DNA of 64,000 nt. Origin: Antrihabitans cavernicola (lineage in GTDB: Bacteria; Actinomycetota; Actinomycetes; Mycobacteriales; Mycobacteriaceae). The stretch covers positions 46,559 through 110,558 of the forward strand of contig NZ_VLNY01000015.1 in NCBI RefSeq assembly GCF_008297975.1. The letters are read 5' to 3'. Positions 1 to 9,591 of this stretch are shown in pieces; the first letter of the stretch is position 1, and each line of letters starts with the position of its first letter. The notes beneath the pieces are model-generated. The model ran no database searches. It worked only from the letters and a program-made list of their open reading frames with translations, and was not told the DNA's origin. Position numbers and translations under genes: made by a program.

Positions 1-1
1 G

Positions 2-835
2 CGACCGCTCTATGCGATGCGTGGCCTCGCGAATGGGCCCGTCGCCCTGCTCGCCCGGATGGGCCACCAGCTGTACTTCTTCATCCGAGCCGTCGCCGCA
101 ATCCCGTTGGCGCTCAAGCACTATCGCAAGGAAGTCTGGCGTCTGCTTTCGGATGTCACCTGGGGTAACGGCGCGCTGGTGGTCGGCGGCGGCACCATCG
201 GCGTGATCTTGTTGCTCAGCGCATTCGGCGGTATGACCGTCGGCATGGAGGGCTACACCTCGCTCAACCTGCTCGGCATGGGCCCGCTCACCGGCGCGCT
301 GTCCGCCTTCGCGACCACCCGCGAGATCGGACCGTTGCTCGCCGCTCTCGCCTTCGCCGCGCAGGCGGGTTGCCGCTTCACGGCACAACTCGGTTCGATG
401 CGCATCGCGGAGGAGATCGATGCACTCGAGTCGGTGGCGATCCGGCCGTTGCCCTATCTGGTGAGCACGCGAATCTTAGCCGCAGTCGTCGCGATCGTCC
501 CGCTCTACGTACTCGGATTGGGGATGGCCTACCTGTCCTGCAAGGTCACGGTCGGTTTCATCGGCGGCCAATCGAGCGGCACCTACATGCACTACTTCTA
601 CCAATTCATCGTCAGCAAGGACGTGCTCTATTCGATCCTCAAGGCGGTGATCTTCGTGATGCTGACGACGTTCATCCAGTGCTACTACGGGTTCTTCGCC
701 GCGGGCGGTCCGGAGGGCGTCGGCGTCGCGGCGGGCCGCGCGATCAAGATGTGCATCATCATCGTCGTCTTCGCGAACCTGTTCATGACCCTCGCGATCT
801 GGGGCGTCGACCCCGGTATCCGGATTTCGGGCTGA
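2..835 (+). CDS. MlaE/YrbE-type ABC transporter permease (YrbEB position), probably 5'-truncated
   Basis: Integral membrane permease of the Mce lipid-import system, partner of a second YrbE permease and the Mce proteins. The reading frame is open to the window edge. An ATG exists at 17, but the family usually has a longer N-terminus, so the true start is likely outside. Hydrophobic segments lie near residues 50-70, 140-190 and 225-260. The conserved MlaE block around TREIGPLLAALAFAAQAG is present, with the following ExDALES element. The stop is 8 bases before the mceA start, as in mce operons. The family and place in the operon are clear; which mce cluster this is cannot be told. Confidence 0.93.
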   Translation, partial: RPLYAMRGLANGPVALLARMGHQLYFFIRAVAAIPLALKHYRKEVWRLLSDVTWGNGALVVGGGTIGVILLLSAFGGMTVGMEGYTSLNLLGMGPLTGALSAFATTREIGPLLAALAFAAQAGCRFTAQLGSMRIAEEIDALESVAIRPLPYLVSTRILAAVVAIVPLYVLGLGMAYLSCKVTVGFIGGQSSGTYMHYFYQFIVSKDVLYSILKAVIFVMLTTFIQCYYGFFAAGGPEGVGVAAGRAIKMCIIIVVFANLFMTLAIWGVDPGIRISG

Positions 836-843
836 GGGCGCAC

Positions 844-2232
844 ATGATCATCGACCCCAGCGGACGCGGTCCGACGATGCGCCAACTCGTGGTGGCCGGC
901 ATCGTTCTGCTGCTCATCGCGATCCTGACCATCACCCTGTTGATGCTGCGCTACCAGGGTGTCTTCAAGGACAAGGTGAAGGTCGCCGCCAACCTCACCA
1001 CCACCGGCGACGGCCTTCCTGCCAACGCCGACGTGAAGTACCGCGGCGTCCTCGTCGGCACTGTTCACGACGTCTCGGTCGCCGCCAAAGGTGAAAGCCA
1101 GCGCGTCGACATCGAATTGAAGCCGGAATACGTCGACTCCATTCCGTCGACCGTCACCGCGCGCGTCGTACCGTCCAACATTTTCGCCGTCACCTCGGTG
1201 GAGTTCATCGACAACGGTCCTGCCGCACCGCTGCACGAAGGTGACGAGGTCGAAGAGGACAAGAGCAAAGAAACGATCGCGCTGCAGACCACCCTCACGA
1301 GCCTGCGCGACATCCTCGGCAAGGTCGAGCCGGTGAAGCTGGGGCAGGTGCTCGGCACCATGGCCGACGCTCTCAACGGCAACGGTCGCGACATCGGACT
1401 TTCGATCGAACGACTGGACCGCTGGGTCACCCAAGTCGACCAGTCGATCCCCGATCTGCGGCAGGACCTGCAGAACTGGAACGACGCCGTCGCGGGCATC
1501 AACCAGTCGATGCCGCAGCTCATCACCGTGCTCGACTCTTCGCTGACCACCGCACGCACCATCGCCGAGAAACGCAGCCAGCTGGTCAGCCTGCTTTCGT
1601 CGGGCAGTGGCACCGTCGACACCGTCGACAACCTGTTCGCCCACAACCCCGATCAGGGCAAGGCATTGGTTGCGGGACTGAACAATACGTTCGGCTCATT
1701 GACGTCCGAACCCAGCGCGATACCGGGAACCTTTGCTGCACTGAGCGATTCGCTCAACAAGTTGACCACCGTGTTCCACTACGGACCATCGAACCAGATG
1801 GTGTGGAACGTGACGGTAGGGTTCACTCCGTTCGATCCGTACACGGTCGCGGACTGCCCGCGCTACGGGTCGATGGCAGGCCCGAGTTGCGCAACAGCAC
1901 CCTCGGTCGCCGACCCCGGGACGCTACCGCCGTCGCTGGCCCCCGGCCGCCTCGCCAGTGCCGGACCGGCACCCATCCTGCCCACTTTGCCGTTGCCTAC
2001 TTTGCCGACTCTGCCCGGGCTGCCCGCCATTCCGGGTCTGACCGGACCGAAGCCCGCGTCCGCACCGACACCCGCCGATCCGGGCCTCGTCCGACCGGCG
2101 AGCTACCGCGGACCCGCGGCGGTCAGCGCGTACACGGGCCGCCAGCCGACGGCAATGGAAATGCTGTTGCTCGGCAACGCCTTCCAGGGCACCACGCTGA
2201 CGGCAACGCCGGTAGGCGGTGACGGCCAGTGA
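844..2232 (+). CDS. MceA-type MlaD-domain protein
   Basis: First Mce subunit of the operon, predicted to be anchored in the membrane and to help form the lipid channel across the envelope. The protein has 462 residues, with one transmembrane helix at about 14-35, an MlaD/Mce beta domain at about 40-120, a long helical middle part rich in Asn, Gln and Leu, and a Pro-Leu repeat region near residues 370-400. The ATG at 844 was chosen because it follows a GAGGG motif and starts just before the membrane helix; the open frame runs much further upstream, but there it overlaps the permease. It overlaps the next gene by four bases, which suggests translational coupling. Confidence 0.93.
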   Translation: MIIDPSGRGPTMRQLVVAGIVLLLIAILTITLLMLRYQGVFKDKVKVAANLTTTGDGLPANADVKYRGVLVGTVHDVSVAAKGESQRVDIELKPEYVDSIPSTVTARVVPSNIFAVTSVEFIDNGPAAPLHEGDEVEEDKSKETIALQTTLTSLRDILGKVEPVKLGQVLGTMADALNGNGRDIGLSIERLDRWVTQVDQSIPDLRQDLQNWNDAVAGINQSMPQLITVLDSSLTTARTIAEKRSQLVSLLSSGSGTVDTVDNLFAHNPDQGKALVAGLNNTFGSLTSEPSAIPGTFAALSDSLNKLTTVFHYGPSNQMVWNVTVGFTPFDPYTVADCPRYGSMAGPSCATAPSVADPGTLPPSLAPGRLASAGPAPILPTLPLPTLPTLPGLPAIPGLTGPKPASAPTPADPGLVRPASYRGPAAVSAYTGRQPTAMEMLLLGNAFQGTTLTATPVGGDGQ

Positions 2233-3263
2233 GCATTCGCAAGCCACTGATCGGTTTCAGCCTGTTCGCCATCCTGGCCATCCTGGTCACCTGGGTCATC
2301 TGGTCGACCCTGCAACGCTCGGTCGACGGCGACACCAGCAATTACGGCGCTACGTTCTCGGATGTGTCCGGCTTGAAGGTGGGCGACGACGTTCGCATGG
2401 CGGGAGTGCGCGTCGGGCGCATCAACGACATCGAACTCGACGGCAAGAACAACGCCAAGGTCGACTTCATCGTTCAATCCAACCAGCACCTCTATGCGAA
2501 CACCAAAGCCCTTGTGCGCTACCAGAACCTGATCGGTCAACGCTATGTCGCGCTGGCGCCCGGGGCGGGTGACGCAGCGCCGCTGCCTGCCGGTGGCAGC
2601 ATTCCGATCGAACAGACCGAACCGTCGTTCGACATCTCCGTGTTGCTCGGCGGCTTCGAGCCGTTGTTCAGCGTGCTCCGACCCGAGCAGATCAACGACC
2701 TGTCCGAAACGCTGGTGCAGGCGTTGCAGGGCGATGGGGTTTCGCTCGGTTCTTTCATCACCCAGGCCGCTGCGCTCGCCGCAACGTTCTCCCAGCGTGA
2801 CGCGATCATCGGCGACGTGATCACCAACCTCAGCGGCGTGCTGACCGGCCTGGCCAATCGCAGCGATCAACTGGATTCGCTTATCGCGCAGACCAAGACG
2901 TTGGTCGGCGGGTTGTACGACCAGGGCAAGTCGCTGCTGGCGTCCACCGAGCAGGTTGCGTCCGCGACCACATCGCTGGTCGACATGGTCGCGCCGATCA
3001 AACCTGCGATCCAGAATGCGTCGATGACCAGCAGCGACGCATTGACCATGCTGATCAATCACGGTGCGCAGCTCGATCGGACAGCGAACGAGGTCACCCC
3101 ACTCCTGACCGATCTCGCGCGATTCACCGGTGAGGGTGCTTACGCGAATGCGTACATCTGTGCACTCGACGTCTCGCTGTGGGGCGTGCTGCTGCCTCGT
3201 GGCGTCTTCCCTGCGATCGGCAATGCCGTTCTCGGCAACGCACATTCGGAGGTGTGCCGCTGA
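2229..3263 (+). CDS. MceB-type MlaD-domain protein
   Basis: Second Mce subunit, 344 residues. It starts with GTG inside the GTGA overlap with the stop of the preceding gene. An N-terminal transmembrane helix at about 8-27 is followed by the MlaD domain, with the typical pattern SGLKVGDDVRMAGVRVG near residue 55, then a helical region up to a short Cys-containing C-terminus. Mce proteins import lipids such as sterols or fatty acids in actinobacteria; the substrate of this cluster cannot be read from sequence. The stop overlaps the ATG of the next gene by one base, so the operon is continuous. Confidence 0.92.
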   Translation: MSIRKPLIGFSLFAILAILVTWVIWSTLQRSVDGDTSNYGATFSDVSGLKVGDDVRMAGVRVGRINDIELDGKNNAKVDFIVQSNQHLYANTKALVRYQNLIGQRYVALAPGAGDAAPLPAGGSIPIEQTEPSFDISVLLGGFEPLFSVLRPEQINDLSETLVQALQGDGVSLGSFITQAAALAATFSQRDAIIGDVITNLSGVLTGLANRSDQLDSLIAQTKTLVGGLYDQGKSLLASTEQVASATTSLVDMVAPIKPAIQNASMTSSDALTMLINHGAQLDRTANEVTPLLTDLARFTGEGAYANAYICALDVSLWGVLLPRGVFPAIGNAVLGNAHSEVCR

Positions 3264-4279
3264 TGGTGAAGACTACGAAGAAGGCCAGGATCCGCAGGCC
3301 CAACTTCGCAGGCCAACGGTTCTTCTGGCTCGGGGTGCTCGGCGTCGTGCTCATCGGAGCGCTACTGGTGGGCTCCACGCTGTACAAGGCGATCGGGTTC
3401 GGGGAGAACAACGTCGATGTCGAGTTCGTGCAGGCGGCAGGAATGCGGCCCGGCGACGAGGTTCGCGTTGCGGGCATTCCGGTCGGCAGCATCAAGTCGA
3501 CCAAGCTCGAGGGCGACCATGTGCTTGCGACACTCGGCGTTAAGAAGAACGTCCACCTCGGACCGGACGCGCACGCGACCATCAAGATGTCCACCATCCT
3601 GGGTGCCCACTACATCGAGCTCAAACCCGGTGACGGCAGTGGTCTCCCCGGCAATCGGATTCCGATTTCGAACTCGACGGTCCCCTACGACTTGGCCAAG
3701 ACGGTCGAAACCGGAACGCCGCTGCTGGAGGCGATCGATACCAAGAAGCTGGCGAAATCGCTGGACCTGCTCAACGACCAGCTGGGTGATTCGCCGAAGC
3801 TGACCGGGCAGGCACTCGACAGCGTCGGTTCGTTGGCCAAGATCATCAACGATCGGCGTACCCAGGTGGATTCGCTGCTGAAGAACCTCGATCACACCAC
3901 GCAATTGCTGTCGGACAACCGCAACAACCTGCTGCTGATCATCGCGAACGGCCAGGCCATCGGCAACCGCATCTTCGAACGCCAGCAGATGCTGCGCCAA
4001 CTCCTCGACAATGTCGGAACGCTGTCCAAGCAGCTGCAAGACATCGGTGCGAACAACAACGGTCAGCTGGGGCCGCTGATCCAGCAGCTCGACACCATGT
4101 CGCAGGGCTTGCAGAAGAACACCACGCAACTGGACAACCTGCTCCAGATCATGCCGGTGACACTGCGTCAATTGTCGAACGTGTTCGGCAACGGAAACTA
4201 TGGCGACGTCAACGTGCCGTGGCTGTTCCCGGACAACTGGCTGTGCAAGGCGAACGTGATCGAGGGGTGCGCAGGATGA
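3263..4279 (+). CDS. MceC-type MlaD-domain protein
   Basis: Third Mce subunit, 338 residues. The ATG at 3263 shares its first base with the stop codon of mceB, which fixes the start better than an in-frame upstream candidate at 3179 lying inside mceB. A basic N-terminus (VKTTKKARIRR) precedes a transmembrane helix at about 22-40. The MlaD domain follows, with GMRPGDEVRVAGIPVGSI around residue 65, and then a long predicted helical stretch rich in Gln and Asn. The C-terminus holds a Cys pair close to the end. It overlaps the next gene by four bases. Confidence 0.92.
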   Translation: MVKTTKKARIRRPNFAGQRFFWLGVLGVVLIGALLVGSTLYKAIGFGENNVDVEFVQAAGMRPGDEVRVAGIPVGSIKSTKLEGDHVLATLGVKKNVHLGPDAHATIKMSTILGAHYIELKPGDGSGLPGNRIPISNSTVPYDLAKTVETGTPLLEAIDTKKLAKSLDLLNDQLGDSPKLTGQALDSVGSLAKIINDRRTQVDSLLKNLDHTTQLLSDNRNNLLLIIANGQAIGNRIFERQQMLRQLLDNVGTLSKQLQDIGANNNGQLGPLIQQLDTMSQGLQKNTTQLDNLLQIMPVTLRQLSNVFGNGNYGDVNVPWLFPDNWLCKANVIEGCAG

Positions 4280-5361
4280 GGCTCGCGCGGGCAGGGAGGC
4301 TGGCGCTGATCGGCGTCATCGCGACAATCGCGGCGAGCTGCTCGGTCGCGTCGAACCCACTTGCAGACAAGCTCCATGTGACAGCAGACTTCGAGAACAT
4401 CGCCGGAATGTACGTGGGCAACGATGTTTCGGTGCTCGGGATGCCGATCGGCAAGGTCGACAAGATCACGCCGAAGGGCACCGTCGTCGAGGTCGAGATG
4501 TCGATATCCGCGGATACCAAGGTGCCTGCGGATGCGATAGCCGCGTCCGTGTCGCCGTCGGTGGTGACCGACCGACACCTCGAGCTCACTCCGGTGTACC
4601 GCGGCAACGGTCCGACGCTGGCCGACGGCGACCATATTCCGTTGGACCGCACCAGAACACCCGTCGAGCTGGACCGCGTCATCTCTGCGCTCGACTCCGC
4701 GTCGGATGCGCTCAAGGGCAACGGCAAGGCCGGCGGCCCGTTGTCGGGGCAGATCAACGCGTTCGACAGCGCACTGAGCGGCAACGGCGACAAGATCAGG
4801 AACACTCTCGACGCGCTGTCGAGCGCCTTGAAATTGGGCGTCGACAACAAGGACGCCATCTCCAACGCGATCGTCAAGGCCAACGAGCTGACCCAGATGA
4901 TCGCCGACAACGACCAGACTGTGCGCCAATTCAGTTCCGGCATAACCAATCTCACCCAGATCCTGGCCGATCAGGCGCCGGGCCTGCAGGCCGTGATGAC
5001 CCAGCTCAACGATTTCCTCGGCAATACGAGCGCAGTACTCGAGCAGAATCGCGGGCAGTTGGGCGGCGCGATGACGCGACTGACCGACACCACCAACATG
5101 CTGCGGAAGAATGCCCGAAATCTCACAGAATCGGTCGACCTGCTGCCGCTGACATTTCAAAACATCGACAACGCCATGAGTCCGGAGACAGGCAACATTC
5201 GCCTGCACATTCTTACCGACAAAGCGGTATTCGATGGCGAGTTACTGAACCTGTTCTGCGAGCGAATCCAGATGCGCGTCAATGGCTGCCGAACTGGAAA
5301 ACTCGAAGACTTCGGCCCGGACTTCGGGCTCACCGCTGCGTTGCTGGGGATGTCGAAATGA
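4276..5361 (+). CDS. MceD-type MlaD-domain protein with possible lipobox
   Basis: Fourth Mce subunit, 361 residues, starting at the ATG in an ATGA overlap with mceC. The N-terminus has basic residues, a hydrophobic stretch and then IAASC with Cys at about residue 23, which resembles a lipobox. In the best-known mycobacterial operons only MceE is named as a lipoprotein, so a lipid-anchored D subunit is an inference. The MlaD domain covers about residues 35-115 and the rest is helical with many Asn, Asp and Leu. Overlap with the next gene is four bases. Confidence 0.9.
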   Translation: MRLARAGRLALIGVIATIAASCSVASNPLADKLHVTADFENIAGMYVGNDVSVLGMPIGKVDKITPKGTVVEVEMSISADTKVPADAIAASVSPSVVTDRHLELTPVYRGNGPTLADGDHIPLDRTRTPVELDRVISALDSASDALKGNGKAGGPLSGQINAFDSALSGNGDKIRNTLDALSSALKLGVDNKDAISNAIVKANELTQMIADNDQTVRQFSSGITNLTQILADQAPGLQAVMTQLNDFLGNTSAVLEQNRGQLGGAMTRLTDTTNMLRKNARNLTESVDLLPLTFQNIDNAMSPETGNIRLHILTDKAVFDGELLNLFCERIQMRVNGCRTGKLEDFGPDFGLTAALLGMSK

Positions 5362-6440
5362 CGACGAACAAGGCGAAGGTCGGGATCGCGCTCGTCGCGG
5401 CGGCAGTGGTCGCCACGGCATCCGGCTGCAGCGTCACCGTGGACAAGCTGCCGCTACCCAAACCGAGCGTGCAGGGCGAAAGCTACAAACTGCATGCGGT
5501 TTTCGAGAACGCCCTGAACTTGCCCGCGCAAGCCAAGGTGAAGATCGGTGGCTCCGACGTGGGCATGGTCACCGACATCACCACCGAGAACTTCCAGGCC
5601 GATGTCTCGATGGATATTCGCAAGGACGTCGAGTTACCCGAGGGCACAACAGCCGAACTACGCCAGGCAACTCCGCTCGGTGACGTCTTCGTCGCGATGT
5701 CGATGCCACCGAAGACGCCGGGTGTCGCGCTGCTGAAAGACGGTGCAACGCTTGGACTCGACAAGACATCGGCTGGTGCAACGGTCGAGGACATCCTGGT
5801 GTCGGTCTCGATGTTGGTCAACGGCGGCGGCCTCAATCAGCTCTCGCGCATCGTGACCGAACTCGACTCCGCGGTAGCGGGGCGCGGACCACAGCTCGGC
5901 CATCTGGTGGTCGAGCTGACCAACACCATCGGCAGTCTCAATCAGCGCACCGCCGAGATCGACGGCGTGCTCAAACAATTCGACACCGTCACGGCTACGC
6001 TCAACCAACGGCATGCGGAGCTGGGGCAGGTCGCAGATTCGTTGCCGCCGATGATCGGCACCCTCGCCGAGAACAACCGTGCCATCGGCGATGTGCTCGG
6101 CAAGATCTCGACGGCCAGCGCGGCGCTCGGCGACTTCGCCGACACGTCGTCGGGCGAACTCCAGGGGATGCTGGACAACGTCTCCACACTAATGGGCAGC
6201 CTCACCCAGGCCGGGGACAACCTGGGCGGCACGTTGGACGCGCTCCACAACCTGTCGCCTGGGGTGCTCGCAACGCTTCGAGGCAACTCGCTTGCCGTCA
6301 GCGCCACTCTCTCCTATCTCGCGATCGGCGACCCGTCCGGCAGCCACCTACCCAATGGGTCCGACGTCAATGCCTTCGTCGGCAGCCTCGCCGAAGTGTT
6401 GCAACGCCTCCAGGCGCGAGTCACCGGAGGTACCCGATGA
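5358..6440 (+). CDS. MceE-type lipoprotein
   Basis: Fifth Mce subunit, 360 residues, corresponding by position to the LprK-type lipoproteins. A short signal peptide with Lys residues ends in the lipobox TASGC, with Cys at about residue 24. The MlaD domain follows, with VKIGGSDVGMVTDI near residue 62, and the remaining part is helical. The protein is expected at the outer face of the plasma membrane as part of the Mce channel. Four-base overlaps with both neighbours support a single transcript. Confidence 0.92.
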   Translation: MTTNKAKVGIALVAAAVVATASGCSVTVDKLPLPKPSVQGESYKLHAVFENALNLPAQAKVKIGGSDVGMVTDITTENFQADVSMDIRKDVELPEGTTAELRQATPLGDVFVAMSMPPKTPGVALLKDGATLGLDKTSAGATVEDILVSVSMLVNGGGLNQLSRIVTELDSAVAGRGPQLGHLVVELTNTIGSLNQRTAEIDGVLKQFDTVTATLNQRHAELGQVADSLPPMIGTLAENNRAIGDVLGKISTASAALGDFADTSSGELQGMLDNVSTLMGSLTQAGDNLGGTLDALHNLSPGVLATLRGNSLAVSATLSYLAIGDPSGSHLPNGSDVNAFVGSLAEVLQRLQARVTGGTR

Positions 6441-7597
6441 GGGGGTTGCTGAAGCGCAAGGTGCTGCTGTCCAACACCGGCCTCGTGCTGATTCTGCTGC
6501 TCGGCGCAACGTACTTGATGGTCGACATCATGCGGATCAACCCGTTGCACGACCACTACGACGTGACGGTGAACATGGACCGCTCCGGCGGTCTGCTGCA
6601 GAACAACGATGTGACTTATCGCGGCCTGCGCGTCGGCAAGGTGACGGCTATCAAGATCACCGAGATGGGCGTCGCGGCTACAGCGCAGATCGACTCGCGG
6701 TCCAAGATTCCGATGGGCGTTCAGGTTGCGGTGCAGGCTCTTTCGGCTGCCGGCGAGCAGTACATCGACTTTCGCCCGACTACCGATCAGGGCCCGTTCC
6801 TGGAGAACGGCTCGGTGATCGACGCAAAGGACGTCAAGACGCCGACCCCGATCTCGAACCTGGTCGACGACATGAGCGCCCTGCTCGATCAGATCGATCC
6901 GAACAAGGTCAACAACATCCTCACCGAGTTGTACAAAGCGCTCGGTGGTGGTCCGGACAGTTTGCGCAGCATCGTCGACAGCGGCACCGTGCTGCTGGCG
7001 AGCATGGACCAGGTGTTGCCGCAGACGACGGCGCTGATCGACAACCTGCGTACCGTCGTCGGCACCACCACACAGATTCAGCCGGATCTCGGCACGCTCA
7101 CCAACAATGCGGGCATTCTGTTCGACCAGACGACCGCAGCCGACAAAGAGCTGCGCACGCTGCTCGACGTCGGTCCGGGTCAGTTGGCATCGATCGGTGG
7201 CGTCATAGCGGACACCACCGATCCCATCACCAACGTGATCACGAACTTCGTCGCGATCACCAAGGCGGCCAAGCTCCGCAGCTCGGCGTTGAGCGTGTTG
7301 TTCCCATCTTTGCGTGATGGCGGTGCCGCACTGGGGATTCCGGCCCACGACGGCGAGTTCCACACCATGCTCGACATCTTCCCCCGACCAACCTGTCAGT
7401 ACGACACCATCCCGGTGTCGCCGGCGAAGATCGGCTCAGATCAGGTACGCAAATACAACTACTGCGTGACCAAGAATCCGGCGCTGCAGATTCGTGGTGC
7501 GGCCAACGCGCCGCGGCCGCCGGGTCCGGACAACACCAGCGGCCCACCGCCCGGTGTGACCGGCAACGAGATGACCAACATCGTCCCGCCCCGCTAG
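6437..7597 (+). CDS. MceF-type MlaD-domain protein
   Basis: Sixth and last Mce subunit, 386 residues. An N-terminal transmembrane helix is seen at about 12-31. The MlaD domain includes NNDVTYRGLRVGKV near residue 58. A helical middle region and a Pro/Gly-rich tail (RPPGPDNTSGPPPG) follow. It begins at an ATG overlapping the mceE stop by four bases. An 86-base gap separates it from the Mce-associated gene, in which no clear terminator is visible, so transcription probably continues. Confidence 0.92.
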   Translation: MRGLLKRKVLLSNTGLVLILLLGATYLMVDIMRINPLHDHYDVTVNMDRSGGLLQNNDVTYRGLRVGKVTAIKITEMGVAATAQIDSRSKIPMGVQVAVQALSAAGEQYIDFRPTTDQGPFLENGSVIDAKDVKTPTPISNLVDDMSALLDQIDPNKVNNILTELYKALGGGPDSLRSIVDSGTVLLASMDQVLPQTTALIDNLRTVVGTTTQIQPDLGTLTNNAGILFDQTTAADKELRTLLDVGPGQLASIGGVIADTTDPITNVITNFVAITKAAKLRSSALSVLFPSLRDGGAALGIPAHDGEFHTMLDIFPRPTCQYDTIPVSPAKIGSDQVRKYNYCVTKNPALQIRGAANAPRPPGPDNTSGPPPGVTGNEMTNIVPPR

Positions 7598-7683
7598 GGT
7601 CGGCTGCTGGGCGTAAAGCTCGCAGAAATAGAGACATGTTCGCTATGCGGCGTTTCGCGCCGAGGAAGTCTGAGACGTAACCG

Positions 7684-8367
7684 ATGGCACAAGACAAAGA
7701 CCTGCCCGGCAGCGATGCAGGGAAGGAGAGCGAGTCTGCCGAAGTGACTGCTCCGACAAGCGGATACATCGAGGTGAGCCCGGATCCGGACAAGCCACGA
7801 GACGACGAGAGCAGGCCGGTCGACGAGGCCGCGCCGGCAGAGGGGAACAAGCCCAAACGCCAGCTGCCGCCGGTCTCGTTGCTGATCGGTGCCGGACTGG
7901 GTGCCCTGCTCTTGATCGCCGCGATCGCGTCGGCCGTCTTCTTCTATCTGCGCTACGACGAGAAGAACCAGATTCTCGATGCCAACGAGTCGGCGCGCCA
8001 GGCGGCCTGCGCGTACGGAACGGTGCTCGGCAACTACGACTACCAAAATCTCGACAAGTATTTCGCAGGCGTGCTCGACGGCGCGGCAGGCGACTTCAAG
8101 AAAGACTTCAACGACACAAGTAAGGACTTCAAGGATGTCTTGACACAGGGTCAGGTCAAGACGTCCACCAACGACGTGCAGTGCGCCATCAAGTCGGGCG
8201 ACAAGGACCATGCCGAGGCGATTGTGGTTGTCGGACAGACCATCACCAGCCTCGGCACGCAGAATCAGCCGCAGCCGACACAGATTTCGATGGTCATGTC
8301 CATGGACAACGTCGACGGCCGCTGGCTGACCGACAAGCTGAGTTCGCCGCTCCTGAAGCCGCAGTAA
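7684..8367 (+). CDS. Mce-associated membrane protein
   Basis: A 227-residue protein of the type that follows mce operons and is thought to stabilise or assist the Mce complex. The first 60 residues are acidic and proline-rich and predicted to be cytoplasmic and disordered. One transmembrane helix is at about 65-90 (LLIGAGLGALLLIAAIASAV). The outer part has the usual mixed fold with ARQAACAYGTVLGNYDYQNL at about residues 100-120. Family assignment rests on this architecture and on the location directly after mceF. Confidence 0.85.
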   Translation: MAQDKDLPGSDAGKESESAEVTAPTSGYIEVSPDPDKPRDDESRPVDEAAPAEGNKPKRQLPPVSLLIGAGLGALLLIAAIASAVFFYLRYDEKNQILDANESARQAACAYGTVLGNYDYQNLDKYFAGVLDGAAGDFKKDFNDTSKDFKDVLTQGQVKTSTNDVQCAIKSGDKDHAEAIVVVGQTITSLGTQNQPQPTQISMVMSMDNVDGRWLTDKLSSPLLKPQ

Positions 8368-8377
8368 TGGTCCGCCC

Positions 8378-9115
8378 ATGAGCGTGGTGGTCGATGTCAT
8401 GGCGGACATCGGCATCACCAGGGTGTCTCGGTGGATCTTCAATTGCTATGTGGTGCACAACGGCGGCAACGGTCCCATCATCGTCGACGCCGGGTTGCTC
8501 TCGGCGTGCGACGACATCGCGCCCGTGCTTGCCGGGCTCTCCGGTTCGGTGCAGTCGATCCTCGCCACGCACGGCCATTCCGACCATCTCGCGGGTGCCC
8601 CCGAGGTGTCGAGAGGGCACGACGCTCCGATCTATCTGCCCGAGAACACGTTTCGCTATCTCGACGGACGCGCGCCGCGTAGCCCTGGTCCGCGTGACGT
8701 AGCGCGGATCTGGCGGACGTTCTTCGATCAGCCGATGGACTTGGGCAGCGTCGCGGGCCTCGCCCTGCATCCCAAAGCGGCGGGGTACGCGACAAGCGGA
8801 CCGATGCATTGGCACGGACCCCTTCCGGCGGGCGCACTGACCGATGGTGGCTCGGTACCCGGCGCACCTTCTTGGACCGTTATCGCCACCCCTGGCCACA
8901 CCGAAGACAGTATTGCGCTGTGGCACAACGACTCCGGGACGCTACTTGCGGGCGACGCGGTCGTCACCGCGCGTGGTCGCGCATCGTGCACGGCCGAGGT
9001 CAGCGATCCGGTAGCCGCTGCACGCACGGAGGATCGACTGCGGCAGTTGCCGATTCAGCATCTACTTCCGGGACATGGTCGGCCTGTTCACGGTGAGCGA
9101 GTCGTGTTGCGATAG
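8378..9115 (+). CDS. MBL-fold metallo-hydrolase
   Basis: A 245-residue metallo-beta-lactamase-fold hydrolase. The metal-binding motif THGHSDH lies near residue 64, a later ATPGHTEDSI near residue 170, LLAGDAVV near residue 190 and a final PGHG, so all main metal-ligand blocks are present. The substrate cannot be told: the fold covers glyoxalase II, lactonases and others. The gene starts 10 bases after the Mce-associated gene and could be read from the mce transcript, although the function is not obviously linked to lipid import. Confidence 0.85.
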   Translation: MSVVVDVMADIGITRVSRWIFNCYVVHNGGNGPIIVDAGLLSACDDIAPVLAGLSGSVQSILATHGHSDHLAGAPEVSRGHDAPIYLPENTFRYLDGRAPRSPGPRDVARIWRTFFDQPMDLGSVAGLALHPKAAGYATSGPMHWHGPLPAGALTDGGSVPGAPSWTVIATPGHTEDSIALWHNDSGTLLAGDAVVTARGRASCTAEVSDPVAAARTEDRLRQLPIQHLLPGHGRPVHGERVVLR

Positions 9116-9129
9116 AGGGAGAATGTGGG

Positions 9130-9519
9130 ATGACCGCAACACCGGGCAGACTGATGTTCGAACACGTCGGGTTGGCGTTCACCTCGCCGGACCGCGTCCG
9201 CGCACTGCTGTTCGAAAGCCCTGCAAGGAACTTCGGCAGTTCGGTGCCGATCGCCGGCCTGGCGTACGAAGTCGATCGTGCCAACGGCTGGGTTCAGGCA
9301 AGCGGTCAATGGTGGTGGAGCGGCCGGTACACAGTGTCTGCGGATGCCGTCGGCACAAGAATCGTGCAGCAGACCTTCAATCTGGCAACCGGACCGGTCG
9401 CGGTCATCGTTCCCCTCACGGTAGGGCGCGGATCTCGCAGTCGCAGTCGGCAGGGACTTCAGCAGGTTCTCGACCGTATTGCAACGGAATTGAACTGCCG
9501 GACAGAGATATTGCCGTAG
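9130..9519 (+). CDS. Small hypothetical protein, possibly SRPBCC-like
   Basis: A 129-residue protein that I do not firmly recognise. The pattern of aromatic strands with WWWSGRYTVSADAVGTRIVQ in the middle and a C-terminal helix recalls START/SRPBCC proteins, but this is weak. The ATG at 9130 follows a GAGGGAGA sequence about eight bases upstream. It lies 14 bases after the MBL hydrolase, so the two may be co-transcribed. No signal peptide or membrane helix is seen. Confidence 0.55.
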   Translation: MTATPGRLMFEHVGLAFTSPDRVRALLFESPARNFGSSVPIAGLAYEVDRANGWVQASGQWWWSGRYTVSADAVGTRIVQQTFNLATGPVAVIVPLTVGRGSRSRSRQGLQQVLDRIATELNCRTEILP

Positions 9520-9591
9520 CTCGTCCGTCGATCACGGTGAACTTGGTGATTTCCGACGAATCGTTGTTCGCGGATCGGACTGATGCTGCGC

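Noticed and set aside
685..1644. A 319-codon open frame on the minus strand
   Set aside because: It lies opposite the permease end and mceA, has Asp/Arg/Val-rich composition typical of antisense frames in high-GC DNA, and matches no family.
2103..3245. A 380-codon open frame on the minus strand
   Set aside because: Antisense to mceA/mceB. Composition is rich in Arg, Gln and Asp and no domain is seen.
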